Origin: Molossus alvarezi
Taxonomy: Eukaryota > Chordata > Mammalia > Chiroptera > Molossidae
Assembly (NCBI GenBank): GCA_037176705.1
Contig: CM073889.1
Span: 51,019,596-51,083,595 of the forward strand
Direction: 5' to 3'
Length of the DNA stretch: 64,000 nt
Under the pieces are notes generated by a model. That model made no database searches. It saw only the letters and a program-made list of their open reading frames with translations, and was not told where the DNA came from. The position numbers and the translations under genes are program-made. Each line of letters starts with the position of its first letter. Position 1 is the first letter of the stretch. This document shows, piece after piece, positions 22,112-34,617 of this stretch.

Positions 22112-25100
22112 CATTAATTACAAGTCCAAACATCTTGTCCAGGCAAGGCCATGACTCACACATGCCTCTTCCAACCTCTTGGGCTCAGTGCTGAGTAACA
22201 CTGCTGGACACTGGCAACTGACCCTATGGACAAAGAATTCCAGTGCTGCTCCCAGTCTCCAGAGTTATGGGGTTTTGGAACTTCTCAGAAACTCATTTGA
22301 GTTAATATGTTCCTCCCTCTTCCCTGCCCCTGCCTAGCTGTCTAAATGAGCCATCACACCATCTGCCTACTTTATTCACAAAACTGTCATTGCTAGGCAA
22401 TTACTGGTGCCACTTCCCCTCCTTTACATCATGATGAAGAGTCACTATTTTCTTTTTAAAAATTATGAAAGGCACTGAGTCCCCTCTAGTCATTATGAAG
22501 GTATGTGACATACTTAAAGTTGGAAGAGAAACCAAGATCCAGGAAGCAGTCCACAGATGGCTACAGTGAGCTTGGGCACATGAGGGACTCTGGTGGAGTA
22601 TATGGACTAGCAGGTGGGAACTCCAGACACCTCTGCATCTGCAGCGGATCAGCCCTAACCCCAGAACTTGCCTTATTTCCAGCAAGGCCGCTCTTTGTGG
22701 AGATAGTGGATGTGGAGGGCAGGCCCAAAAGATAAGCATGCCCTGAGCAGGTGACTGTGCTCCTACATCAGAGAAGGGCAGGTGCAGTCCTTCCTCCAGG
22801 CCATAGCTTCTCCCCGCAGTGTCCATCTTGTTGATGTACTAATCCACATACATTTTACATTCTGGGTGACAAAGCTGCCATACTCTGAACCCTGCCATTA
22901 CCCTTCTGTGGAACGGCTCCAGTCTTGTGCTGTTCCATTTTCTGATTAAATTGATCCACTTTCCGTTCCATTTCCATGCACCCAGAGGAAACAGCAACCT
23001 ACAGCTCAGAAAAGACCTCCTGAGACAATGGGGCTGAGAGCCAACTGCTTAGATGGGCTTCATACACAATGCTATTTCACATCTGTCTCTCCAAACTCCG
23101 AACCCCATTTTTCCTTGGGCCGAGGGGGTAAGATCAACACTCTTCACAGCCTAGCCCCTGGGAGGTGGTCTACATTCTATGTGAAATACAGTCAAAATGA
23201 TTTGTACCTGAAGAATTCAGTCACACAGGTCTTACTGCCAGCCCCATCTCATGCACGTGGTGGGAAAAGTGGGAGTTCAGGGAAAACACTGGAACTCTCT
23301 TTGTAGGAAGGACTTCCAAAAGAAAGGTGAAAATGGAGGGGAAGACTCCTGAAAGGACTGAGTTTAAGCAGTGGTGGTGTGCTGCTATGCTTTCTAGACT
23401 GGCTCAGGGAGACCCCTGTACCTCCTGTGGGAGTGCGACCCTTCCTCTGCTCTTCAAGTTTCATTCATTGAGACCTAGAGATGGATAGCTCCTTGGTGAC
23501 AATGGAAGGTGTTGGCCTTCACTGGCGCCACCCAGCAGGGCTACTAGCATATCTGCCCTATTCTTACTGGGTAGATAGGCCAGCAGGCCCATCACCCAGT
23601 AACACAGACCTGGAATCAAGTTGGAAATACTTAGTTAAGGGATGGAGTAAAGAAAACCTTACACCCTTGCCTGGATTCAGAAATCAGCTGCATGATTGAA
23701 CTTGACGCCTGGATCCTTGGCTGGAATACTGGTGAGGTGGCCAGCCCTCCCTTATTTCCTTGCTCCCTGCCATTGGCTGGGCTCCCAGTCTGAATCAACT
23801 GGTGAATCCCCAGCAACATTGTGCCCTCTATTGCCATAATCCACTAGATCCCCTTCCTGGACCCTTTTGTGGTCACACTTTACCCCCAACTATCAGCAGG
23901 GCCTGGGTGAACTACAAACCCTCCACAACACCCTGCTTGCTAGGCTTTCCAACCTGGGCAGCCTTAGGCTGTTTAGTCTAAAATCACTTTCTGGCCCATG
24001 GTTAGATATCTCTGTGTATCTAGCTTGCATAATTACTGAAGTCACTTCTGTGAAACAGCAGCCTAGAAGACAAGTTTCTAAAGGTGGGTGCACTGAGAGA
24101 TGTCCCCCCTGACCTCTTTTCACAATGGGACGCTGATTTCTGAAGCTACGTTGCTTATCTCTGCTGGGGCATGTGCCTCCTGTAGCCTTGGGTTACCACA
24201 AGGGGGTTGGCGGCCCATATTGACATGATGGAGACCATGTTTTCTTTGCCATATGGAGAGAGCACATAGAGCTCTGGGCTCCACTTGGCCCAGATGGCAT
24301 AGAGCAGAGACAAGCCATTACACTGCACTGGTCCAAATTTCTGACCTACAGATCCTCGAGGTCAATAAATCTTTAATTTTTAAATTCAATAAGTTTTGTG
24401 GTGATTTGTGTTGAAGCCATAGTAACTATAAACAATTCGTGTGTTTCCAAGGACATTTTGCTGTGTTTGTGGCTAATGGGGAAGCACTGGATGGTGAGCA
24501 AGGATATGGTTTCCATTGGTTATAACAGGAGACAGGGGAAGCAGAGGTCATTCCTCTAAGGTTAATCCTTGTTACTTCACACCTCTTAATGCAAAGTCAC
24601 TGGGCTTTTTCTCTGGGTCACTTTAGAGTTCTTGATGGCCAATAACAGCAAAAGAGTAGATGTGCAAAACTGGACAAGAAATGCATGACAGCATGTTCCT
24701 GGCTTGTAGCAGATAATGGAAGCAAACTCCACAAATGTGCTGTCCCCTTAGAATCTCCTCCAGGCAAGATTTGCTTCCTGGGGAGACACAGATGCCAGCC
24801 TGGAGTGTGAGACACCAAGATCCACACTGGGACCTGGGACCTTCTATTGCCCCCATAAAGACTCCTGGATTTTGGGCGTATTTGTTCAGGCAACAGTGCA
24901 GTAGGCGAAAGTGAGAAATGAGATGCAGAAGGTTCACTACAGGGACCTATTAACCACAATGTAAATGTGGTTAACCACACCCTAGAAAAAGTCATGATGT
25001 GTCCCTTCAATAACAAACTGTCTATCACTTGAAAGCCTTGAGGTGTGTGTACGCATAACTCTGGAAAGCAGAGACTAAGAGTTAAGGAAAATTGATGATG

Positions 25101-25456
25101 TCAAACCATGCCACAGAAGTATATACAAAATTGCTAATGTGGTTCTCCCTGGGAAAGGTTATGCATTTTCTAAATATATAAATATATCATATATTGTATC
25201 ATATAATTTATATATTTTAATAGAAATATAATGTTTATTTTCATTATATTTAGATATAATGTACACATTTATATAATTATATAAATATATAAGTATGTAT
25301 TTGGAAAGCTGGGATTTGGAAAGTTATTCAAAGTCCTTTAGAAAGAAAGACTTTCCTGCTTTGGTCACTTTCCAACCCTAGAACGTCTGTGAGTGAGCAG
25401 GACTATCAGTACCCTAGTTCCTAAATCACCTGCCTTGACTAAAGACCTAATTGTGT
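22112..25456. other. intergenic, no gene recognised
   Basis: Short open frames on both strands, none with a recognisable domain. I see no young repeat apart from the AT-rich block listed separately. Confidence 0.5.
25172..25297. repeat. AT-rich low-complexity block
   Basis: A run of TA/AAT-type words (ATATAAATATATCATATATT and similar) with almost no G or C. A simple-sequence tract, not a gene. Confidence 0.8.
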
Positions 25457-25519
25457 CTTTTTTTTTTTAAATCCTCACCTGAGGACATTTTTCCATATCT
25501 TTTGTTCAGATAGAGTGGA
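25457..25519 (-). mobile_element. VES SINE 3'-end fragment
   Basis: Only the tail of the SINE in reverse is present: T-run, ATCCTCACCTGAGGACATTT, then TTGTTCAGATAGAGTGGAA. It was probably inserted as a 5'-truncated copy; ATTGTGTCT before and ATCATGTCT after may be a decayed duplication. Confidence 0.8.
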
Positions 25520-26104
25520 ACTGATCATGTCTTCTTAATGTGCTGGTTCTCTGGTCTCATCCCAAGGCTCCTGGCATATGCTCTCCAGGGCAGGGCCTGG
25601 GCCCTGTGTTTTGACCAGTGATGGTGATCAGTTTATGCACATTAACTTCAGAGACTGGGCCAGCCTTTTGGGTACTTGCAGTTCAGGAGCTCAGAGACCT
25701 GAGGAATGCTTGGCCATTATCCTTCTCTCCCTCTCTTCACAGCTCCTCTCAAGTGGGGTACTTTCCGCTTCACCTCCCTTTCTTGGTCATACAGTGTCTC
25801 TGCTTTGACAGTTGATAAAGAGCCCTATTTACTGATTTTTTTTTTCCCTAAGAATTGCCACAGTGGCCTGATAACTTACAGTCATAATTTAGAAACATAC
25901 TATAAGAGTCTGAATGTTTAATATGTAAGTGGCAGCGAGATTGTCGGCAAATCAATAACCTCTTTTTGAAGTTCCCCAAGGGAGACAGATGTCTCAAATA
26001 TGTGTGGATGTGCAGGGGCTCATGACCCTCATCTGCTTGCTGCTCAGAGCACTGCATTCTGGGGGCTTCCAAACCTAAATCCAGACCCAGGCCTCTGCTC
26101 TTTT

Positions 26105-26285
26105 ATCCAGGTCAGAGTTTCTGAGATTATTTGAACGTGAAACAACTGGAAATCTTATAAAGAGGCAGGTTTTGATTTGGCAGGTCTGAGCAGGGCCTGA
26201 GTTTAATTTTTGTTTTCTTATAAATTAACAAATCCTCAGGGCATGTTGGTACTGCTGGTGCAGGGACCACAGTTGGGATCTAATA
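26105..26285 (+). mobile_element. MER5A-like hAT MITE relic
   Basis: Phrases in the order TCAGAGTTTCTGAGATTATT, GCAGGTCTGAGCAGGGCCTG, then GCTGGTGCAGGGACCACAGT resemble one orientation of MER5A. Diverged, and named from memory. Confidence 0.5.
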
Positions 26286-26419
26286 TACTGTAACCCACAG
26301 AATCCTTATAAAGTAGGTGATTAATGCTCTGACAAAAATATTATCACTCGTTATATATTCATTTCTGATGCCTGCTATCTGTTTTTCAAGGTGTGTCTTA
26401 GCTAGGACCCATCATCTTC

Positions 26420-26880
26420 TGTTTCAGTTACCTCTTGCTATATAAGACACTTGAAAACTTAATAGCTTAAATAATGAATTTGAGCTGGGGCTCAACTGGG
26501 TAGTGTTCAGCTCTAGGTAGTACACGCTAGGGCTATGGCATTCAACATTCTTATATCTAGTGCTTTGGCTAGGACAGTCAGAACAGATAAGAGCTGTCAG
26601 ACATAGCTCTGTTTCATCCTTACATTGGCTATCTTGGGTATTCTTGCAGCATGGTGGCCTCAGGCCACTTTGACCTTTTACATGGAAGCTAGCTTCCATA
26701 AGGGAGCATTCTAAGAAGACAAACCTAATGTGCAAGCACTTATCAAGCTTCTGCTTAAATCACATTTCCTAATAGTCCATACTAAACAAGTCATATAGCA
26801 AACCTCAAGTCATTTAGGAGTAGTCCACAGAAATCAAGGTCATCTGGCAGTATGATTCATGGGGGCCACAGATAGAACCT
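26420..26880 (+). mobile_element. unresolved old interspersed repeat
   Basis: From CTGTTTCAGTTACCTCTTGC to ATGGGGGCCACAGATAGAAC the stretch has the order of phrases of a common ancient mammalian repeat (a TTACCTCTTGCTATATAA-type start, a GGAAGCTAGCTTCC-type middle, a GGGGGCCAC end). I cannot say whether it is an LTR or a LINE 3' end. Confidence 0.4.
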
Positions 26881-27504
26881 CTGACTTCTGATTTCCTTAT
26901 TTATTAGTCCTTATTCATAAGCCCTTATCTCAAGATTCATTGCCTTGAAAATTATTTCACCAAATAGCTCATTTAGAAGAGTCTTTGATCTTATCAATTA
27001 TCAGAGAACTGCCTTTTTAATTCAGTTCCACAGAAATATTTTAAATAGTTCATTAGAAGTTCAATATCGTTAATTCTCATGCAAGATTTGCTTGCCTAAG
27101 TTATTACATTAAAATTTTATTTCAGTCATATTTTTAACACAAGATGATTTAATTCTTTGTGTAATATGATAAATCACTGTTCTCATTCTGAAAACCATTC
27201 TCTCAAATCAATTTTATTATTTCCTGGTTTAAAAAAAAAGGATTATAATTGCCACTGGCAAAAATAGAATTTGGGCCTCAAAGCAAGGGTTGTTATTATT
27301 GCCAAGAGGAAACTTGAAGAGTTGGACATTAGGAGGTCATTACAGGTGACCAATAGCTACAACACCAGTTAGCAACATTCTTCACACCCTCGGTTCACAT
27401 TTATAAATTCTCCTGTGGCTTATATTTAGGGTTCTTGATGAAAAATAGACATGGTTGATCATTTTAGCATTTTCCATAAAACTATTTTTGTTTCTCCTTT
27501 TTTT

Positions 27505-27593
27505 GGGTGGTACGTGCCCTTAGCAGGAACTGAACCCGGGACTCTCTGGTCCACAGGCCAATGCTCCAATCGCTAAGCCAAACTGGCCAGGGC
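27505..27593 (-). mobile_element. VES SINE head fragment
   Basis: The reverse complement of the tRNA-like half: GTGCCCTTAGCAGGAACTGA through AAGCCAAACTGGCCAGGGC. The 3' half is missing and it abuts T-runs on both sides. Confidence 0.85.
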
Positions 27594-28544
27594 ACTTCTT
27601 TTTTTTTAATTTAAAAAAATGGTAAAAATTACTCAGATAAATCAAAAGTATATGCAATAAAAAATTAATCCTCCCAGCCCACAGGCCTGAGGGTCAAACC
27701 TCAGTATTTCAGTCCATGTTTCCAGGTGATCCAAAAATGTGCATGCATATAAAGCGAGGCATACTTTGTACGCTCACATAGAGTTTTACACCAATGGCAG
27801 CACACCTTATGTGTGGATATATACCTGTGTGCCCTTAGACAATCAACTTAAGAAAGAACCTTGGAGATATATCCATATTAACACATACCACTGACTCTTC
27901 CTGGTCATGGTTATGCTCTCATTAATGATAGTTCTTGAGGACAAATATGAATAATTTTTTTAGTCTCGGGCATGAACATTGATCCGTTGACATTTCTTGA
28001 GTCTTCAGGAATCAATTATTCAGTCCAAATGAGTTTTCAAATTTATTTACATAAAATTAAGCAAAATATTCTTTTGCATTTGATTTATATTTTTTTCTAT
28101 ATATGTGGTTTCTTCCATTTCCTACTTTTGAATTGTTCTTTCATAAGTTGTTGATTTTTTTTTTTTGTATTCGTGCCTGTGCCTATATTCCCTTGTATAG
28201 CATATGTATACATAAAAGTTTGTGAACCTGCACAGATATGTATGTCTTTTAATCTTTTAAAGTCAGTTCTTGAGATTATTTTCTACTTCCTGTTTCCTGT
28301 TTTAAATTCACCAATTTCTGGTTTCAATGTTCATCATCTCCTGTCTTGATTTTTTTCTAAGGCTCACTTGTATTTTTTCTCTTTGCTTAAATCAAGCACT
28401 TACTTTATTTATTTTTCTTCACTCTTGTGTATTGAAAGCTAAAAATATGTTATCTAAGCACAGCTTTAGCTACATAACATTATTTTTACTATCTAGTAGA
28501 TAGTCATAAAGGTTGATTGTATTTTATAGTCAAAACAAGGTGGT
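27594..28544. other. AT-rich intergenic, no gene recognised
   Basis: AT-rich DNA with T-runs. The 60-codon hydrophobic frame at 27972-28154 is most likely chance from T-rich sequence. Confidence 0.5.
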
Positions 28545-29089
28545 GTTTGAAATGGCTGCATAGTGGGTGGAAGCTACACTCACCTCCTCCCAGTCCCAAA
28601 CTATATTTACAGCTAAATTATAGAGCAATCAACCTGAATAATCAACTGAAGACCCACTGAACAGAAGTCATAAACAAGGATCTAAAGAAGAAGTCACAGA
28701 AAGACTAATAGGAAGGGTACAGCTCCAGAAAGAGCTGGCCCAATAACCCACATAAGCAGTTGAAAAGCCAGAAGTATATATCAACTGCAAAAGCCTCCCC
28801 TAACAAGAGGTCTCAACACCACACCGGTATCCCCAATCCAAAGTACCAGAGCCAAGTAGAGAAGCCTACATAATATCTGGCTGTGAAAATCAGTGGGAAT
28901 TATTGCTGCCGAGGAAAGACTGGAGTCTGCTAGAAACCCAGGTGCACAAAATTTCATTCTCAGCCACTCACCCTGGGTTCTGATGGAGGGAAAGTGACTC
29001 AGGGCAAATAAGAATCATATGGATAATATATGAATTGTGTGGTCCCAAAGAGAGATCTGGAGATTCAGCTGCCAAGGTACCTGTGTTGA

Positions 29090-30160
29090 GTTCCTATCCC
29101 ACACTGCCCACAGAGGTGATCTATTCTAGGTTGAATATTCCTATCCTTACAGCACCAGCATGGGGATGCACTAACCCTAATTTCCTGACTCCCTGTGGCC
29201 CAACCCTGCCAAGCTCATACTCTGCAGAAAGGTCTGCTGCAGCTTGGGTGCAGTGTGCCTTTATTTGGGATCAATTAAGGAGATCCAGGAGAGCATGGGA
29301 GTTGATAGATATTTGGGTAGTCACTGAATTGTGTAGATCTGGAGCAGGGGCATTTTTTTTTTTTAATCCTCATCCAGGACATTTTTCCATTTTTGTTCAG
29401 ATAGAGTGGAAGGGAGAGAGAGAGAGAGAGGGAGAAACATCAATGTGAAAGGGACACATCGAGTGGCTGCCTCCCACGCAACCCAACCAGGGCCGGGGAC
29501 AAACTGCAACCAAGGTATGTGCCCTTAGCAGAAACCGAACCTGGGTCTCTCTGGACTGCAGGCCGACTCTCTAACCGCTGAACCAAATGGGCTAGGGCAG
29601 GCCATTTTTTCATCCCTTTCATACCACAGGTGCCATCCCTCAACAGAAGAACCACTGGCCCATCCTCCTGACTACCAGAAGCAATGCCTGCCAAGCTATC
29701 ATCCTTCAGAAAAGTATGCTGAATGCACCCAGCCTGAACCTCTGGTGCACTTTTTTACTTGGGGAGCTCTTGTCAGAGAATCAGAAAGCCATTGTGTTGT
29801 ATGGCTCTGAAGTGAGGGACCTTTTTTCCTCCCTGTGTGCCACCAGTGTCTGTTCATCAACAGAGGACCCACCAGCCATGTCCTTTTTACCACCTATTGC
29901 CCTTACACGGCTCAGCTTGCATACTGTAGAAAATTCCATTTGTTGTACCCAGCCTAAATTTGTGATACACTTTCTCTTGTGAAACTCCAGTTGAAAAGTC
30001 TGACAGGCACTGAGTTGGGTTGTGTGGCTCCAGAGCAGGGGCCACTTTTCCCCTAAATCCAGTGCAAAACCAGCATCATCCTCAAACAAGAGAGCCATTA
30101 TCCTCATCCTCCCAACCGCCAGTTGCCTTTCTCTGTCAAGCTTATGCCTTTGATAAAGGT
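29090..30160 (+). repeat. ~210-bp tandem repeat, about four units
   Basis: Recurring ordered phrases show tandem units: 'CCCTGCCAAGCTCATACTCTG' / 'CCTGCCAAGCTATCATCCTTC' / 'CACGGCTCAGCTTGCATACTG' / 'CTGTCAAGCTTATGCCTTTG'. Each is followed by an AGTATGCTGAATGCACCCAG-type and then a CTCTGGTGCACTTTTTTACT-type phrase, and ends near GGCTCCAGAGCAGGGGCCAC. Units run roughly 29,090-29,358 (interrupted by the SINE), 29,608-29,820, 29,821-30,040 and 30,041-30,160 (partial). They are strongly diverged. Confidence 0.65.
29359..29598 (-). mobile_element. VES SINE in the tandem-unit region
   Basis: A full-length reverse SINE: T-run, AATCCTCATCCAGGACATTT, a GA-repeat, GACACATCGAGTGGCTGCC, and the head ending GGGCTAGGGC. 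AGGGGCATTTTTT before and AGGCCATTTTTT after look like a slightly decayed target duplication. Confidence 0.92.
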
Positions 30161-31350
30161 TGTGGGCTAGAAAAAGAGAGAAAACTAGGAAAGGAGGCAA
30201 ATGACTGAAGCCTAAGGAAGTTCTGTCTTCTTGCTCCAAGCACAGGACCAAACCTGAAGCTAAGCTGCAGAGCATTCAACTTGAAAAACCACCTCAAAAT
30301 AATTCACTGGAAATACTGTGAGCAAAAAGCATGAAGGGAAGAGTGGAGCAGACTGCAAAGTAGGTGAGTAAACTCGTGCAGCTGTGCAGTATAGCTTGGA
30401 AGACAGAGGGAAGATGCATCAGTGCAGCTCCTGCCCTCTGGAGAAGGGGAACTCAGGCCCACACAGAGATCCTTAACTGAGAACAACAGAGAAGGAAAGG
30501 GAACCTCACATAGTGCACAGGGAAAGAGGCACATTCACCCTCACCTGACTGAAGAGATGCCCCTCCCCCACCTGTGGAACAGTGTTGGGCTGGAAATTGG
30601 CACACCAGTGGCAGGGCCTGACTGCACTGAAGATTCAGATATCTGGCCAGGTGGGAGCCTGGTAAATGTCTGCAAATATGCACCTCAGTGGTAGGACCTC
30701 ATGGTGTAGTGGATGTGGACATCTGACTGGAAGGGAGCCTGGGCAGAAGCCCTGCCCAGCATGAGCCAGCCATGCTAAAAATTAAAGAGCCAAGCAAGGC
30801 ATTTTATTTCTTTTCTTTACCCTTTATTTCTATTCTCCCCTGCTTGGGAGCAGCCAGCTACTACAGTAAGCGGCTCTTCAGGGTGCTTCTACCTGCACCA
30901 CAGGGAGGCCCCACCATTTTGGAAGATCAAAGGTCATTCATGAGAGGAGGCAGTGGGAGCAGCTAGGGCCCAGCAACCTGAGCCCAACATCGCACCTGGC
31001 ACCATTGTACCAGTGGACACTCTGGGTCAACACAGACCAGTGCACAGTAGTAGAGCTCCTAAGGTGCCAGTCCCAGAAGCCATGGACAGCCAGAAACTCA
31101 GCACCATCCCCCATATAGCAGCGGGATCAGAATCGAGATATACCCCCAGCAATAGGGCCTGGGGAACAAATTTCCATCCCCAGGCAACAGAAGCACAGAC
31201 CAGCAGCTAAGACCCATCCCCAAAATTACAGCAGAAGTTGAGCCCCATGGGGAAGCAGCAATCCCCAGCAACAACGGCTGGACCTGGGGCTCCACAGAGG
31301 CCTGTGTAGTCCAGCAGCACACAAGAGCTGTAAGAAGTCGGAGCCCTAAA

Positions 31351-31679
31351 GGGACTGGTGCATACAGCTGCCTGACCACAGGACCTGTAGGGTGTTGGAG
31401 CACCAGAGAGGTCTGAGTGACCCAGTAGGGACCTTGCAATCCAGTTACACATGGGACCTGCAGAGTGCGGAAGCACCATCGAGGCCTGTGCGAATGAGCA
31501 GGGACTGTGTGATCTAGTTACCCACAGGACCTGCGGGGTGCTGAAACACCAGAGAGTACTATGACCCAGCAGCCCATAAGATAGGCATAGAGTCCGGTCC
31601 CCAAAGGGACTATGCGATCCAGTAACCCACAGGATCTGCAGGGTGTGGGGGCAACAGAGAGGCCTGTGCAACCCAGTTG
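31351..31679 (+). repeat. four ~73-bp tandem monomers in L1-b
   Basis: Units of the same family as in L1-a: three in a row, then a ~34-bp spacer (GCCCATAAGATAGGCATAGA...), then a fourth. The spacer sits before the last unit, as in L1-a, so array expansion or contraction affected the units before it. Confidence 0.8.
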
Positions 31680-32505
31680 CACACAAGATAGGTATAGAGG
31701 ATATGAAAATGGAGGTGGAGTGAATGGAAGTTACACAGATGATCTCATAAGACCAAACAAAAATTACAACTAAAATAAAGACAAATCCTCAGAAAAATGC
31801 AACAGAAAAGCAGCAGGACAAAACCATATAACCAGGGACATTGGTAGGATCTGCGGAGGCACACGAGGGTGGCGGGCTGGGAACGTGAGGACAGCAGCAG
31901 TCTTAGCTGTGAGCAGCACCCTTAGGGAATAAAGACCAAGCCTGCTCCACAGTGCACAGAGCAAGGACAGAGTGATAAGTAGCCAGCACTGCTCACCTGG
32001 GGGCTACCACAAAGGGAGGGCAGACTGGGCTGGAATTGTGAGGACACCCGGAATTTGGAGGGCACTCAGAGTTTTTGCTGAGTTGCACCAACAAAAGATG
32101 GTGGCCAGTGTGCTCCTTCCCAGAGCTGTGAGGAAAAGCAGCTGCACCCCAACACCCTACCTTGGATATTCAGCCTTTCCCAGGTGAGGCAAAGATATGA
32201 AAATTGTGGTTCATTATCAACCAGCATCAATCCTAACCTCTGCAAATCCTCTTATGCACAACACCAGGGCTACATTCCAAGGCACTGAGTAACTGACACT
32301 ACTACCCTCCAGGAAAAAGCTAGAGGATAACTGAACCTTTCCTGAGCTTGCAAATTTACCCATGAAAATAAGACTAGACAGTGGTGTTTAACGTGGGCCC
32401 ACCCAGGCTCATACAAACCCAGTAGAGGGAGCTATAAACAGCAGAACACCGAAACCCACAAAGAAAATTTTGCAGGCTCGAAAAACCACTGAGATAGCCA
32501 AAATA

Positions 32506-33604
32506 ATGAAACAAAGAAACAAATCCCAAATGAAGGAACAAGAGAACTCTATCAAGGATGAGATCAAAGAAATGCAGCTAAGCAAATTATTAGCAGTAGA
32601 GTTCGAGAAATGATCTTGAGGAAACTCAACAGCATAAGTAAGGACATCAGCACCATGAGTAAAGATATAGAAACATTGAAACTAACCAGCAGAGTAGAGG
32701 AAGCTGATGACCAGATCAGTAAATTAGAAGACAGGGTAGAAAAAAATCAATCAATCAGAAAAACAAAAGGAAAAAATAAATTAAAAACAGGAAGATAGCT
32801 TAAGAGAACTGTGGGACAACTAGAAATGTAATAACATTCACATCATAGGAGTGCTGGAAGAGGAAGGAAATGGGCAAGGATTAGAGAATACATTTGAAGA
32901 AATAGTGACAGAAAACTTTTCTTACTTGATGAAGTAAGAAGTCATTCAAGTTCAAGAAGCACAGAGAGCCCCAAGTAAGAAGAACCCAAACAGGCTCACA
33001 CCACGACACAAAGTGATTAAAATGCCAAAAATTGCCCTGGCTGGTTTGGCTCAGCAGTTAGAGCATCGGCCTGTGATCCATAAAGACCCAGGTTCAATTG
33101 CCACTAAGGCCATGTTCCTTGGTTGCAGTCTGTCCCCGGCCCGAGTGGGGTCGTGCAGGTGGCAACCACTCGATGTGTCCCTTTCACATCGATGTTTCTC
33201 TCTCTCTCCCTCTCTCTCACACTCTGTCTGAACAAAATATCAAAAAATGTCCTCAAGTGAGAATAAAAACAAATATACATATATATACATATATATAATA
33301 AAATGCCAAAATTAAAGACAAAGAGAGAATCCTAAAGATAGCAAGAGATAAGCAACATGTTACTGACAAAGAAAACTCCATAATGCTCAGCTGACTTCCA
33401 ACAGAAACACTACAGGCCAGAAGAGAGTGGCATGAAGTAATCAAGGTCACGAAAAACAAGGCTCTAAACCTCAGACTACTCTATTCAGCAAGGCTGTCAT
33501 TCGAAATAGGTCAAATAAAGTGTTTCCCAGACACAAAAACAGGATAAGGGAATATATTAACACAAAAACAAGCACTGCAAGATAGCCTAAAGAGACTCCT
33601 GTAA
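32506..33604 (+). pseudogene. L1-b ORF1 relic with nested SINE
   Basis: The usual start position reads ATA (32503) followed by an ATG at 32506. The coiled-coil part has the two-heptad form but then lacks ~60 bp (SKDIETLKLTSRVEEADDQ). The frame is broken at several places, and a VES SINE sits in the RRM region (33034-33299). The terminator position is TAA 33602-33604. Confidence 0.85.
33034..33299 (+). mobile_element. VES SINE inside L1-b ORF1
   Basis: Starts GCCCTGGCTGGTTTGGCTCA, with B-box-like GGTTCAATTGCC, a CT-rich run, the AATGTCCTCAAGTGAGAATA tail and a TA-repeat end. AAAATGCCAAAAATT (33019-33033) and AAAATGCCAAAATT (33300-33313) are the target duplication. The insertion is younger than L1-b. 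Confidence 0.94.
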
Positions 33605-33648
33605 TGAGTAGAAGAAACAGGAAGAAAATATAACCACACTAAACAAAA

Positions 33649-34617
33649 ATGGCAATAAATAAGTACATATCAATTATCATCTTAAATGTGAAAGATTTGA
33701 ATGCTCCAATAAAAAGACACAGAGTAGCTGACAGGAAAAGAAAGCATGACTCACATATATGCTGTTTACAAGAGACCCACCTCACAACAAAACACTCACA
33801 TAGTTTAAAAGTAAAGGGATGAATAAAAATCATTTTAAGAAACAGAAAGAAAGAAAAAAAACTGGGGTATCAATACTCATAACTGATAAAGTAGATTTCA
33901 AAATGAAGGCCTTAACTAGAGACAAAGAAGGCCACTATGTAATATTGAAAAGATCTATTCAACAGGAAAATATAACCTTCGTAAATATATATGCACCCAA
34001 TGTAGAAGCACCAACATATATTAAAAATCTTTTGGAGGACTTCAAAGGAGAAATCAACAGCAATACAATCATAGCAGGGAACTTCAACACCCCGCTGACA
34101 TCACTGGATAGATCATCTAGACAAAAAATTAAAAAGGAAACAGAGACTCTAAATGAAGCGCTAGATCAAATGGATTTCATAGATATCTACAGAGAATTAC
34201 ACCTCAAAACTGCAGAATTCACATTCTTCTCAAGTGCATATGGGACATACTCAAAGATAGATCACATATTAGGGCACAAACTAAGTCTCTACAAGTTCAA
34301 GAAGATTGAAATCATATCAAGCACCTTCTCAGATCACAATTGATAAAACTAGAAATCAATTGCAACAAGAACATGCCAGACATTTGAAAACATGGAGCCT
34401 AAATAGCATATTATAGAACAATGCATGGGTTACCATAGAGATCAAGGAAAAAATTAAAAACGTCCTGGAGATCAATGAAAATGAACACAAAACAACACAA
34501 AATCTATGGGATGCACTGAAGCAGTTCTGAGAGGGAAGTTCTTAGCTCTACAGGCCTACCTCAAGAAGCAAGAAAAATTTCTAATAGACTAACCTCACAA
34601 TTTAAAGAACTAGAAAG
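33649..34617 (+). pseudogene. L1-b ORF2 relic (endonuclease and start of linker)
   Basis: The ATG at 33649 (AAAATGGCAATAAATAAG) matches the L1-d start. It shows endonuclease motifs (CLQ region near 33,765, NIYAPNVEAPTYIKNLL). One 174-codon stretch (33819-34343) is open. Frameshifts and stops occur on both sides. It is cut at 34,617 by L1-e. No RT. Confidence 0.88.

Larger units (their letters stand above)
25520..27504. other. intergenic with old repeat relics
   Basis: No gene recognised. It contains the MER5A-like and unresolved repeats listed separately; the remainder is low-copy and AT-rich. Confidence 0.5.
28545..30770 (+). mobile_element. old LINE-1-like 5' region with tandem units
   Basis: The start (ATGGCTGCATAGTGGGTGGAAGC... 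then TATTTACAGCTAAATTATAG) resembles the 5' leader of the L1s here but is much more diverged. It is followed by about four ~210-bp tandem units, with a VES SINE inside the first. It then runs into GC-richer sequence of L1 5'-UTR style and stops before L1-b. No ORF1 follows. I infer an old L1 5' UTR fragment; an LTR or satellite origin is possible. Confidence 0.5.
30848..34617 (+). mobile_element. LINE-1 copy b (module type, truncated)
   Basis: Begins within the 5' module at GAGCAGCCAGCTACTACAG, matching L1-a from ~5,113, so it lacks the first ~140 bp. It holds a 73-bp monomer array, the shared 5' UTR, a decayed ORF1 carrying a VES SINE, and the endonuclease start of ORF2. It ends at GAACTAGAAAG where L1-e begins. 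The rest of ORF2 is not found after L1-e. Confidence 0.92.

Noticed and set aside
29781..30275. 164-codon open frame on the minus strand
   Set aside because: It spans several ~210-bp tandem units, so its repeated peptide phrases reflect DNA repeats. No domain is recognised.
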